DNA of 59,480 bases. It comes from an uncultured Verrucomicrobiales bacterium. Its GTDB lineage: Bacteria; Verrucomicrobiota; Verrucomicrobiia; Verrucomicrobiales; Akkermansiaceae. Shown here one piece after another: positions 1-8,108 of the stretch; positions within the stretch are counted from its first letter, which is position 1; every line of letters begins with the position of its first letter. The stretch is from NCBI GenBank assembly GCA_937944055.1, contig CALDZJ010000057.1, positions 1 to 59,480 of the forward strand. Direction: 5' to 3'. The notes under the pieces are model-generated. The model was not told where the DNA came from. It was given only the letters and a program-made list of their open reading frames with translations, and did no database searches. Both the position numbers and the translations under genes were made by a program.

Positions 1-915
1 CCCATCGCCATTCGTAACGTCATCCACTACCTCACCGGCGTCCTTTCTCATCAAAAAACCCTCAATCATGAGTTCGACATCGGAGGCCCAGACATCCTCA
101 CCTACCGCCAACTCCTCCTCGGCTATGCTAAAGCCCGCCACCTCAAGCGCCTCATCATCCCCGTCCCCTTCTTCACCCCCGGCCTCTCCGCTCGCTGGCT
201 CTACCTCGTCACCGCCGCCAGCTACCCCCTAGCGAAGTCACTCGTAGAATCTCTCGTGAACGAGACCATCTGCAAAGACACCCAGCTCCACCAACTCGTC
301 CCCCAAGACCTCCTTAGCTACCAACAAGCGATCGATAAAGCCTTCGTCCGCATCGCACAGAACAAAGTCCCCTCCTCATGGTTTGACTCCCTCGCCTCCG
401 GCAAGCTGGACCCCGCCTTTCTCCAATCCGTCCAAGTCCCCTCCCACGGGGTCCTCTCTGATCGCCAAAGCGTCCCACTCACCACTCAGCGCACAGCCGC
501 CATCACCGCCGTCTGGTCCCTCGGTGGCACAGAAGGATGGCCCTCCATGAACTGGGCTTGGAAACTCCGTGGCTGGATCGATCGCCTCGTCGGCGGCACC
601 GGAATCCGTCGAGGTCGTCGCCACCCCAGCGAGCTCTTCCCCGGAGACGCCCTAGACTTCTGGCGAGTCCTCCTCGCTGACCAGAGCGAAAACCCCCACT
701 GCGCTCGCCTCATCCTCGCCGCCGAGATGAAAATGCCCGGTGAAGCTTGGCTCCAATTTGAAATCACCCAGGACCAACTCATCCAGACCGCCACCTTCAG
801 ACCAAAAGGCCTCCTCGGCCGCGCCTACTGGTATGCCGTCCTCCCCCTCCACCGCATTCTCTTCCCCCAAATGGCCAAAAAACTCGCCTCAGGAAAACAA
901 CCCAAAAAAAAATGA
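1..915 (+). CDS. SDR-family NAD(P)-binding protein with C-terminal DUF2867 domain (5' truncated)
   Basis: The frame is open from base 1, so the N-terminal Rossmann half lies outside the window and 304 residues are visible. The first visible stretch (IGGPDILTYRQLL, then IIPVPFFTP) is typical of the end of an atypical SDR domain. The remainder has the features of DUF2867: RRGRRHPSELFPGDALDFWR, then a conserved AAEMKMPGEAWLQFEI segment and a hydrophobic end with FRPKGLLGRAYW. Proteins of this architecture are annotated as SDR oxidoreductases of unknown substrate. A GTG at 256 is only an internal codon, because homology clearly extends upstream of it. The stop is TGA, showing that TGA terminates in this genome. 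Family assignment is confident; the reaction is unknown. Confidence 0.88.
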   Translation, partial: PIAIRNVIHYLTGVLSHQKTLNHEFDIGGPDILTYRQLLLGYAKARHLKRLIIPVPFFTPGLSARWLYLVTAASYPLAKSLVESLVNETICKDTQLHQLVPQDLLSYQQAIDKAFVRIAQNKVPSSWFDSLASGKLDPAFLQSVQVPSHGVLSDRQSVPLTTQRTAAITAVWSLGGTEGWPSMNWAWKLRGWIDRLVGGTGIRRGRRHPSELFPGDALDFWRVLLADQSENPHCARLILAAEMKMPGEAWLQFEITQDQLIQTATFRPKGLLGRAYWYAVLPLHRILFPQMAKKLASGKQPKKK

Positions 916-961
916 ACTATTCTAGACAAATCCAGCCGCCCAGAGCGTAATTATAAGCGTA

Positions 962-1660
962 ATGAAGAAAAACACCCTGATAACCATCGCCTCCATCGCG
1001 CTTCTCGCCACCGGCTCGGCGCGCACTTGGACCAGCGCTGATGGCTCCAAAACCTTTGAAGGAGAATTCATCTCCTGCTCTGAAGACAGCATCACCGTGA
1101 AACAAGGACTGAAAGAACGGACTTTTAAACTCGCCCTCCTCTCACAAGAAGACCAAGAATGGGCTAAAGCAGAAGGCATCAAAGTCGCCGCAGCCGCTGA
1201 AAACGCAGAAGCCGCCGAAGAATTCGCCAATAGCAAATTCGGAAAAGCCTTTCGTAAGCTCAAAAAATTAGACGGTAAGCGCTTCGCGAAACATGAACTC
1301 GGCGGACCTCCAAAGCTCTTTCTCCTCTACATCTCAGCCAGTTGGTGAGGACCTTGTAAATCCGGCGCCCCGCAGTTAGCGGAGCTCTACAACCAACAAA
1401 TCGCCAGCAACCCAAACCTCGAGATCGTCCACCTTTCACTCGATCGTAGCGAGGACGATGCCGCAACTTGGGCTCAGTCATTTAAGCAACCTTGGCCCAT
1501 CATCATCAATGAGGACATCGATCGCGAAACCCTCCTAGAACCTCACTTCCCAGACGGACGCATCAGCCTCCCCACCTACCTCCTCGTAGATCGTGAAGGC
1601 AAGGAAGTCGCCCGAGGAAAGAACGCCTCCTTCGCAGCAGCCAAAATCGAACAAGGCTAA
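962..1660 (+). CDS. Secreted SHD1-thioredoxin fusion, predicted selenoprotein (in-frame TGA = Sec129)
   Basis: A 232-residue protein if the TGA at 1346-1348 is read as selenocysteine. Residues 1-20 are a Sec signal peptide (MKKN then a hydrophobic core). Residues about 21-75 resemble an SHD1 domain (RTWTSADGSKTFEGEF, ending LLSQEDQEWA), common in Planctomycetes and Verrucomicrobia. Residues about 115-232 form a thioredoxin fold: beta strand LFLLYISASW, then TGA-GPCK at the position of the canonical WCGPC motif, helix GAPQLAELYN, and the cis-Pro motif SLPTYLLVD at Pro204. After the TGA the frame stays open and keeps thioredoxin features for 103 codons to a TAA, which does not look like decay. 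The predicted active site is Sec129-Gly-Pro-Cys132, acting in the periplasm on unknown thiols or disulfides. A SECIS-like hairpin follows the TGA. Alternatives are a recent TGC/TGT to TGA mutation or a sequencing error. Confidence 0.8.
1349..1388 (+). promoter_or_regulatory. Candidate bacterial SECIS element inside the thioredoxin coding region
   Basis: Directly after the TGA codon the RNA can fold into an imperfect hairpin. The upper stem is CCGC (1370-1373) paired with GCGG (1379-1382), closing a five-base loop AGTTA (1374-1378). Lower pairs are 1367-1368 with 1384-1385 and 1364-1365 with 1387-1388, with mismatches at 1369/1383 and 1366/1386. Bacterial SECIS elements lie just 3' of the UGA inside the reading frame and carry a G in the first two loop positions for SelB recognition; the second loop base here is G, followed by U. 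There are 25 bases from the UGA to the loop, within the range known for bacterial elements. The fold was done by eye. Confidence 0.6.
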
Positions 1661-1688
1661 CTGCTCCCCCTAGAAAAATCAAAATATC

Positions 1689-1721
1689 AGCAGCATCTAC
1701 GATCGCTGGATGCTGCTTTTT
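1689..1721 (+). terminator. Rho-independent terminator after the selenoprotein gene
   Basis: A perfect nine-base-pair stem, AGCAGCATC (1689-1697) with GATGCTGCT (1709-1717), has an 11-base loop and runs straight into TTTT. It lies 28 bases after the stop at 1660 and just upstream of the S9 peptidase. It contains the ATG at 1710, which argues against that codon being the peptidase start. Confidence 0.85.
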
Positions 1722-1757
1722 CATTCCAATTTTAAAACACAACTCTCTCAAATTCAC

Positions 1758-3785
1758 ATGCTGAAATTTCTCATTCCAATCGTCCTCACCTCACAAGCCT
1801 TAGCTGAACACGGCAGCACCAAGGCATGGTCCGAACAGATGACGAAGCTCTACCACCAGCAGGCAGCTCAAGTCCCTAACACCCAGCTCCCCCACCGCTG
1901 GTCTGAAAAAGCAAAACAGCTCCTCTTCCAGGCTAATCTCGATGGCTCCACCAAAGCTTATCAACTCGAACTCCAATCTGGAGAAATCACCGAGGCCCCC
2001 TTTGACAAAAATCAAAAAAAATCAATCGAAGCAAAAAATTTCGCTCCCGATCCTCAGGCCTTCGCCCCCCTAAACCGGAACCTCACCTCACCTGATGGGA
2101 TCTGGAAAGTCACCTTAGGAAAAGAACTCACCCTCACGAACCAAAAAACAGAAACCACCAAGAAGCTCCCAACCCCGCCACAGGGCTCACGCTATGATCA
2201 GGCCGTTCACTGGCACCCTGACTCCTCCTGCTTCTACCTGACCCACCGCACCCAGCATCCAGTCCACAAGCTCCACCTCGTCCAATCCTCGCCGAAGGAT
2301 CAGATCCAACCAAAGCACATCCCCGTCGATTACCCCAAGCCTGGTGACAAGCTCAACCTACCCCAGCCCATCATCATCTTTACCGATGACCGCGAGCCCA
2401 TCTCCGTCAAACCCGAGCTCATCAAAGACCCATTCCGTATCACCGACTTCCACTGGCATAAAAAAGGACACCTTCTCACCTTCACCCACATCCAGCGTGG
2501 ATTTGGAGAATTCCGCCTCATCGAGATCAATGCCCAAACCCGCTCTCAGAGAATCATCGCCAATGAGAAATCAGACAAATTCGTCCACGCCTTCGAGCAC
2601 TGCTACTACAAGTTCCTCCCCAAGACGCAGGAGCTCCTCTGGCTCAGCCAGCGTAGCGGCTATAATCACCTCTACCTCCTCGACCAGCGCAGCGGCAAGA
2701 CCATCCGCCCCCTCACCTCCGGCAAGTGGGTCCTCCGTAAGGTCCTCTCGGTCGATGAAGAAAAACGCCGCGCTCTCATCCAGCTCTGCGGCTACTACCC
2801 GAACCAAGACCCCTACTACCTCCACTACGCCCTCGTTAATCTAGACAACGCCAAACTCACCCTTCTCACCGAGGCTGATGGCTCGCATGAGCTCTCCTTC
2901 TCTCCGGATAAAGAGCACTACCTCACCAAATGGTCACGCGTTGACCACCCACCCGTCTTCGAGGTCCGTCGCACCTCAGACACCAAACTCATCTCCACCC
3001 TCAATAAACCTGAGATTAAGATCGATTGGCAGCTCCCAGAGCCCTTCGTCTGCAAAGACCGTAATGATGAATACGATATCCATGGCGTGATCTGGCGTCC
3101 CCGAAACTTTGAAAAAGGGAAAAAATACCCCGTCATCGAATACATCTACGCAGGGCCACACGGAGCATTCGTTCCTAAAAAATGGAGCAGCTGGACCGGC
3201 CATAAATCTGAAATCGCAGAAGCCGGCTTCATCGTCGTCCAGATCGATGGACTCGGCACCAATCACCGCGGCCAAAAATTCCAACAATTCGCTTACAAGA
3301 ACCTGAAGGACTCCGGCTTCCCTGATCGCATTAAATGGATGAAAACCGCTGCCCAGAAATACCCAGAAATGGACATCACCCGGGTCGGCATCTACGGCGG
3401 CTCAGCCGGTGGCCAATCCTCCACCGCAGCCCTCCTCCACCACGGAGACTTCTATAAAGCAGCCGTCTCAGACTGTGGCTGTCATGATAACCGCGTCGAC
3501 AAAATGTGGTGGAACGAACAATGGCTCGACTGGCCCATCAATGAGTCCTACCGCGAAAACTCAAACCGCACTCACATCAGCAAGCTCACCGGCCACCTCA
3601 TGCTCACCGTCGGAGAACTTGATAAGAACGTCGATCCCTCCTCCACCTACCAGATCGTCAACGACCTCATCGAGGCCGACAAAGACTTCACCTTCTACAT
3701 GATCCCTAACCAAGGACACGGCGCCGGATCTGCGCCCCACTTCCGCCGCAAGCGCATCGACTTCTTTAAACAACACCTCCAATAA
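1758..3785 (+). CDS. S9-family serine peptidase (DPP4/prolyl oligopeptidase-like), secreted
   Basis: A 675-residue serine peptidase predicted to cleave short peptides, probably after proline, outside the cytoplasm. The start at 1758 gives a signal peptide (MLKFLIPIVLTSQALA); the upstream ATG at 1710 lies inside the preceding terminator. The N-terminal two thirds contain propeller-like repeats (for example HWHPDSSCFYLTHR and LWLSQRSGYNHLYLLD) as in DPP4 homologues. The C-terminal alpha/beta-hydrolase domain has the nucleophile motif YGGSAGG with Ser at about 549, an acid in VGELDKNVDP and the catalytic His in NQGHGAG. Length and order match the S9B/S9C group. It is a single-gene unit, followed by a bidirectional terminator shared with the convergent ftsK. 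Confidence 0.9.
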   Translation: MLKFLIPIVLTSQALAEHGSTKAWSEQMTKLYHQQAAQVPNTQLPHRWSEKAKQLLFQANLDGSTKAYQLELQSGEITEAPFDKNQKKSIEAKNFAPDPQAFAPLNRNLTSPDGIWKVTLGKELTLTNQKTETTKKLPTPPQGSRYDQAVHWHPDSSCFYLTHRTQHPVHKLHLVQSSPKDQIQPKHIPVDYPKPGDKLNLPQPIIIFTDDREPISVKPELIKDPFRITDFHWHKKGHLLTFTHIQRGFGEFRLIEINAQTRSQRIIANEKSDKFVHAFEHCYYKFLPKTQELLWLSQRSGYNHLYLLDQRSGKTIRPLTSGKWVLRKVLSVDEEKRRALIQLCGYYPNQDPYYLHYALVNLDNAKLTLLTEADGSHELSFSPDKEHYLTKWSRVDHPPVFEVRRTSDTKLISTLNKPEIKIDWQLPEPFVCKDRNDEYDIHGVIWRPRNFEKGKKYPVIEYIYAGPHGAFVPKKWSSWTGHKSEIAEAGFIVVQIDGLGTNHRGQKFQQFAYKNLKDSGFPDRIKWMKTAAQKYPEMDITRVGIYGGSAGGQSSTAALLHHGDFYKAAVSDCGCHDNRVDKMWWNEQWLDWPINESYRENSNRTHISKLTGHLMLTVGELDKNVDPSSTYQIVNDLIEADKDFTFYMIPNQGHGAGSAPHFRRKRIDFFKQHLQ

Positions 3786-3817
3786 AGGGCCCCCAACCCA
3801 CCTCGCTCAAGAAAACC

Positions 3818-3853
3818 AAAAAAGCCCTCGATCTAAAATCGAGGGCTTTTTTT
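3818..3853. terminator. Bidirectional terminator between the S9 peptidase and ftsK
   Basis: A ten-base-pair stem AGCCCTCGAT / ATCGAGGGCT (3823-3832 with 3838-3847) with loop CTAAA, flanked by A6 on the left and T7 on the right. It can therefore terminate transcription from both convergent genes. Confidence 0.9.
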
Positions 3854-3908
3854 AGGACTCCATGTTCCAGGAAAAGCAAATCTGAGGCAGCCCTCAGCAT
3901 CGCACAGC

Positions 3909-6377
3909 TTAATCCTCCCCAGAGACCGAACCACAGCCCGGCAAGAGCACCTCGCGCGGCTTTGCACCATCCCCAGGGCCCACCATTCCGCGAGCTTCTA
4001 AAATATCAATCATACGGGCTGCCCGCGTATAGCCCAGGCGGAGACGCCGCTGCAAAAGCGAGGTACTCGCTTTTCCTTCTGCGCGGAGAACCTCGATGCA
4101 GCGCTCGATTGTTTCCTCATCTGCATCAGAAACCTCCTCCTCACCTCCCTCAGCCCCAGAGCCACCGCTCTCGATCACCTTCTGAATACTTTCTTCAAAT
4201 TTCTGCTCACTCTGATTCGCACAGAAATTCACGATCTGCTCCACCTCCTCATCAGAGACAAAGGCACCTTGCGCACGCTCTAACTTAGCAGAGCCCGGAG
4301 GCAAGAAGAGCATATCCCCCTTACCCACCAACTTCTCCGCCCCCTTATTATCCAAGATCACTCGGCTATCGAGCGATGACGAAACTTGGAAGGCAATCCG
4401 GCTCGGAATGTTCGCCTTGATAATCCCCGTCACCACATCCGCTCGCGGAGTCTGCGTAGCCACGATGAGATGAATCCCTGCCGCTCGCGCCTTCTGCGCA
4501 ATCCGCGCGATGCTTCCCTCCACATCTGCCGGAGCCGTCTGCATCAAGTCCGCCAACTCATCAATAATCACCACAATATACGGGAAACGATCTGGGATTT
4601 CCAACTCGTCCTCATCATCCTCAGAGGCCATCGGCCCTAAATCACCATCCTCGAAGGCCCTCGCCATCGACTCCACCGCTTCTTCATCCACGATCGATTC
4701 TAAATCCGCTTTCTCCTCCTCGCTAATTTCCTCCTCTTCAGGACGAACGCGCGCATTGAAGCTATCGAAGTTCCTCACCCCAAGCTTCGCAAAGACCTTA
4801 TAACGTCGCTCCATCTCATTCACGCACCACTTTAAAGCCCCCACCACACGGCGAGGATCAGTCACCACCGGCACCACCAAGTGCGGAAGCTTCGCATAAA
4901 CCTGCATCTCCACCACCTTCGGATCAATCATGATGAAACGAAGCTCATCTGGGCCAAATTTGTACAAAATACTCGTGATAATGGAATTAATACAGACCGA
5001 CTTACCAGCACCCGTCGCTCCAGCAACCAGGCAGTGAGGCATTGCCGCCAAATCACCCACCACCGTATTACCATAAACATCCTTACCAAGAGCCAAGGGG
5101 ATCTTCCGCTTCGAGCTGCGGAAGGCCTCATCCTGCAAAAGCTCACGTAGCGCCACCGCCACCTTCGTATCATTAGCAATCTCGATTCCCACCGTGTCTT
5201 TCCCAGGAATGGGAGCAAGAATATTAATGCGCTCCGCCTTTGTCGCACGCGCCAAATCAGCCTCCAACTGAGTGATGCGACTCACTCGCAGACCCAGTGC
5301 AGGATAAATTTCATAACGCGTGATGGTAGGACCACGCGTGATATCGCCCGCCGTAACCTCCACCCCGAAGGCTCGACAAGTCTCGATAATCATCGTCTGA
5401 GTCGCCAGTAATTCCTCGCTGAAATCCTCCGGCTCCTCCTCCTGCTCATCGAATTCTAACAAATCAAAGCCCGGTAACTCGTAGTTCTCAAAGCCCTCAG
5501 TGCTCAAGCCAGTATGGCTTGGCTTCTTCCGCTCGAAGGGCCGAGACCCCACCTCAGGGTTCGAGGTCCGCCGCGTCGATGAATCAATAATCTGCGGAGC
5601 CGGAGTTTCTCTCAACGGCAAAACCACCTGCCCATTCTCCTCCATCGCAGTCCCATCATCCTTAACCTCCAGCTCCTCCGTAGCAGCCTTCTTACGTGCC
5701 GCCTTCTTGCGCGCCGCAGGCTTCTGCACTAATGGCGTCACCGGCTGCGCAGGGCGTGCCAGCCCACGACGCTCCGCGATCCAAGCCCGGGTCGAAGCAC
5801 TGGCCGAGCGCACAAAAGCCACCGGATGCCATCCCATCAGAAGCATCAAACTCGCAAGATACACCCCTATCAATAAAATCGCTGAGCCAGCCGTCCCGAA
5901 AAGACTTCGGAAAAGATAATTCCCCAGACCCTCCCCCAGAGCGCCTCCAGACCAACTGCTCAGATGCACGCCTTTAAAAATCCCCAACACATTAAAGAGC
6001 GCCGCGCTCGCCAACATCAGAACCGTAAATCCCAAAACCGTCCGCATCCCCAAGCGGCTTTTATACCAAGCCACCGCGACCCCCAACCAAATCACCCCCG
6101 CCGCAACAAGGTAAGCTGCCGCCCCAAAAAGACCCACAAAAACCAAACCAATCAGAGCCCCAATCGGCCCGATCAGATTCCGCGTATCACCATCGACCGC
6201 CCCATCAGGGGCAAAGCTATCCACCACAACCCAACCCACAAAATCCACCGGAGTGTAACGCAAGAGCGAGAAAAACATCAAAAGCCCCACCACAATGAGC
6301 GCAATCCCGACCATCTCCTGGCCACCCTCTTTCGTCAGCACCGCGTGCTGTTTCCTCGGCTTATTCTTCTTGGCCAT
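3909..6377 (-). CDS. ftsK: DNA translocase FtsK/SpoIIIE
   Basis: An 822-residue septal DNA pump that moves chromosome termini during division. The N-terminal quarter carries four to five membrane segments (for example GIALIVVGLLMFFSLL). A basic linker includes KKAARKKAA, followed by an acidic stretch. The motor domain has Walker A GATGAGKS with Lys at about residue 459, FIMIDPK, Walker B IVVIIDELADLM and the ATQTPRADVVTG signature. The C-terminal winged-helix gamma domain (TSLLQRRLRLGYTRAARMIDILE), which reads KOPS-type sites, is present. The length is usual for compact FtsK proteins. It starts with ATG and lacks a visible ribosome-binding site. The gene is divergent from manA across about 170 bases and stands alone. 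Confidence 0.97.
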   Translation of the reverse strand: MAKKNKPRKQHAVLTKEGGQEMVGIALIVVGLLMFFSLLRYTPVDFVGWVVVDSFAPDGAVDGDTRNLIGPIGALIGLVFVGLFGAAAYLVAAGVIWLGVAVAWYKSRLGMRTVLGFTVLMLASAALFNVLGIFKGVHLSSWSGGALGEGLGNYLFRSLFGTAGSAILLIGVYLASLMLLMGWHPVAFVRSASASTRAWIAERRGLARPAQPVTPLVQKPAARKKAARKKAATEELEVKDDGTAMEENGQVVLPLRETPAPQIIDSSTRRTSNPEVGSRPFERKKPSHTGLSTEGFENYELPGFDLLEFDEQEEEPEDFSEELLATQTMIIETCRAFGVEVTAGDITRGPTITRYEIYPALGLRVSRITQLEADLARATKAERINILAPIPGKDTVGIEIANDTKVAVALRELLQDEAFRSSKRKIPLALGKDVYGNTVVGDLAAMPHCLVAGATGAGKSVCINSIITSILYKFGPDELRFIMIDPKVVEMQVYAKLPHLVVPVVTDPRRVVGALKWCVNEMERRYKVFAKLGVRNFDSFNARVRPEEEEISEEEKADLESIVDEEAVESMARAFEDGDLGPMASEDDEDELEIPDRFPYIVVIIDELADLMQTAPADVEGSIARIAQKARAAGIHLIVATQTPRADVVTGIIKANIPSRIAFQVSSSLDSRVILDNKGAEKLVGKGDMLFLPPGSAKLERAQGAFVSDEEVEQIVNFCANQSEQKFEESIQKVIESGGSGAEGGEEEVSDADEETIERCIEVLRAEGKASTSLLQRRLRLGYTRAARMIDILEARGMVGPGDGAKPREVLLPGCGSVSGED

Positions 6378-6550
6378 GATTCTTTACGAGAGAAAACTCA
6401 TCCTCCCCTGTGAGCACAAACATCTCATAACCACAGGCATTGAGGCAAGAATGAACTTACACCGAGCAATAAAGTCAGTTTTTCTTAAGCTAATCCCCTC
6501 CTAACTCTGCACTTGCAACGATTTTAATGCTTCCCCAAGCTGCAAACCCC

Positions 6551-7483
6551 ATGGAACCCCTCGTCTTCACCCCCATTTATCAAACCCGTGTCTGGGGCGG
6601 GCGCACCCTCGCAGAAAGCTATCAACGCCCCCTCCCAGACTCACAACCCTACGGCGAATCTTGGGAAATTTCTGACCGTGAAGCAGAACAATCCCTCGTC
6701 TCAGAGGGCCCCTTCGCCGGAAAAAGCCTCCACGAACTCTGGTCAAACCATCGTGAGGAAATCTTCGGAAAAAACCTCAGCGGCGAGCGCTTCCCCCTCC
6801 TCATCAAAATCCTCGATGCCCGGGATGATCTCTCGATCCAAGTTCACCCGCCAAAAGAAATCGCCCCCCAGCTCGGTGGCGACCCCAAAACTGAAATGTG
6901 GTACATCGCCGCTTGTGACCCCGGCGCCAAGCTCTACGTCGGCCTCAAACACGGCTCCTCTCGCGAATCATTCCAAGCCTCCCTCAGCAATGGCAGCGTC
7001 GCAAGCCAAGTCCACGCCATCACCCCAAAAGCGGGAGACTCCATCTTCATCGCCTCAGGCCGCCTCCACGCCATCGGGGCCGGCTTCCTCATCTACGAAA
7101 TCCAACAAAACTCCGACACCACCTACCGCGTCTTTGATTGGAACCGCATGGGACTCGATGGCAAAGCACGCGACCTCCACATCGAGGAATCGATGGCCTC
7201 CATCGACTTTGACGACTTCGAGCCCGGCATGGACCAGCCCCAAGGAAACACCCTCGCCTCCTGCGAGTACTTCGTCGTCGAGCAAGTCCACCTCCAAGCT
7301 GGCCAGCTCCTCAAAAACCCTAACGACCGCTTCTCCATCATCACCGTCGTCGCTGGAGAAATCACCTCGCCCAGCGGCCGCCACTTTCAAAAAGGCGACT
7401 TCTTCATCCTCCCAAAACACGCCGCCCCCCTCAGCGCCACCGCCCAATCAAAACTCCTCCAAACCTTCATCCCAAGCCCCTAA
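6551..7483 (+). CDS. manA: Mannose-6-phosphate isomerase, class I type
   Basis: A 310-residue cupin enzyme interconverting mannose-6-phosphate and fructose-6-phosphate and feeding GDP-mannose synthesis or mannose catabolism. The metal site is visible: SIQVHPP (Gln and His), KTEMWYI (Glu) and GRLHAIGAG (His). The N-terminus MEPLVFTPIYQTRVWGG matches short-type homologues, so I chose the ATG at 6551 over the one at 6527. The protein is shorter than E. coli ManA, as is usual for the Firmicutes/Verrucomicrobia type. It is first in a plus-strand run whose next gene has no normal start codon and may be read from the end of this one. Confidence 0.92.
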   Translation: MEPLVFTPIYQTRVWGGRTLAESYQRPLPDSQPYGESWEISDREAEQSLVSEGPFAGKSLHELWSNHREEIFGKNLSGERFPLLIKILDARDDLSIQVHPPKEIAPQLGGDPKTEMWYIAACDPGAKLYVGLKHGSSRESFQASLSNGSVASQVHAITPKAGDSIFIASGRLHAIGAGFLIYEIQQNSDTTYRVFDWNRMGLDGKARDLHIEESMASIDFDDFEPGMDQPQGNTLASCEYFVVEQVHLQAGQLLKNPNDRFSIITVVAGEITSPSGRHFQKGDFFILPKHAAPLSATAQSKLLQTFIPSP

Positions 7484-7490
7484 ATCCCCC

Positions 7491-7515
7491 ATTAAGCCCA
7501 TTAAACCCATTAAAA
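7491..7515 (+). repeat. Nine-base tandem repeat at the manA / exonuclease junction
   Basis: Three successive units, ATTAAGCCC, ATTAAACCC and ATTAAA(ATT), lie seven bases after the manA stop. In the exonuclease frame they read I-K-P-I-K-P-I-K. Because the unit is nine bases, expansion or contraction would keep the frame. Confidence 0.75.
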
Positions 7516-8108
7516 TTTCCGAAACCATCTTCACCGCCATCGACTTTGAGTCCGCTGGCACAGCCCCCGGCCGCAGTGACTCCCCCGTCCAAATCGGACT
7601 CGGAACCTGGACGCATGCTGACGATATCAGCGAGCCCTTCGTCTCCTTCCTCCACTGCGAGCAAGACATCACCTGGGCCGCTCAAAAAGTTCACGGCATC
7701 ACCCCTGATGACCTGCACGACGCACCCTCCCTCCTCTCCCTCTGGCCCACCCTAAAAAGCACCCTCGGGCGCGGCCCCATCGTAGCCCACGGACATGGCA
7801 CTGAAAAACGCTTCCTCCGCGCCTTCCCCGGCCATCGCTTCGGCCCATGGATCGACACCCTCCAACTTGCTCGCGCCGCCTGGCCCTCAGAAAAATCCCA
7901 CTCCCTCGGAGCACTTTGCACCTCCCTCGGCCTCCGCGAATTCTCCCAACACGCACCCAAGCGCACTTGGCACGATGCTCTCTACGATGCGCTTGCCTCC
8001 CTCGCCCTTCTCAAGCACCTTATCCTGGAATTTGACCTCGCAGATTCCCCCGTCGCCGTCCTCCTAAAACCAGACACCTCCGCCTGGCACCGCTCACGCC
8101 ATCTATGA
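7491..8108 (+). CDS. DEDDh-family 3'-5' exonuclease (DNA polymerase III epsilon-like), start codon unclear
   Basis: About 205 residues from the catalytic DEDD fold. Exo I is AIDFESAG (Asp-x-Glu). The Exo II segment reads IVAHGHGTEKRFL, where the usual Asp appears to be Glu. Exo III is the DEDDh form HDALYDA (His and Asp). Coding features begin right after manA, but I find no ATG, GTG or TTG in this frame between the middle of manA and the first catalytic residue. The start drawn here is the ATT at 7491. The alternative is a +1 slip of manA ribosomes at CCC-TAA (7478-7483), which would fuse the two proteins. The end overlaps aroB by four bases (ATGA). Substrate unknown; likely DNA or RNA trimming. 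Confidence 0.72.
   Translation: MKPIKPIKISETIFTAIDFESAGTAPGRSDSPVQIGLGTWTHADDISEPFVSFLHCEQDITWAAQKVHGITPDDLHDAPSLLSLWPTLKSTLGRGPIVAHGHGTEKRFLRAFPGHRFGPWIDTLQLARAAWPSEKSHSLGALCTSLGLREFSQHAPKRTWHDALYDALASLALLKHLILEFDLADSPVAVLLKPDTSAWHRSRHL

Noticed and set aside
962-1348. A complete 128-residue SHD1 protein ending at the TGA
   Set aside because: The frame continues with an intact thioredoxin fold and the TGA is exactly at the redox cysteine, so the short version is probably an annotation artefact.
1346-1348. TGA reassigned to Trp or Gly (code 4 or 25)
   Set aside because: TGA ends the SDR, exonuclease, aroB, coaE, hemC and lpxB genes here, often in ATGA overlaps, and release factor RF3 is present; a global reassignment does not fit.
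1710-1757. S9 peptidase start at the ATG at 1710
   Set aside because: This ATG lies inside a clear terminator hairpin, and the ATG at 1758 gives a proper signal peptide.
6588-7480. Long upstream half of the frame that contains the exonuclease
   Set aside because: It is a Ser/Pro/Thr-rich shadow of manA in another frame without any domain pattern.
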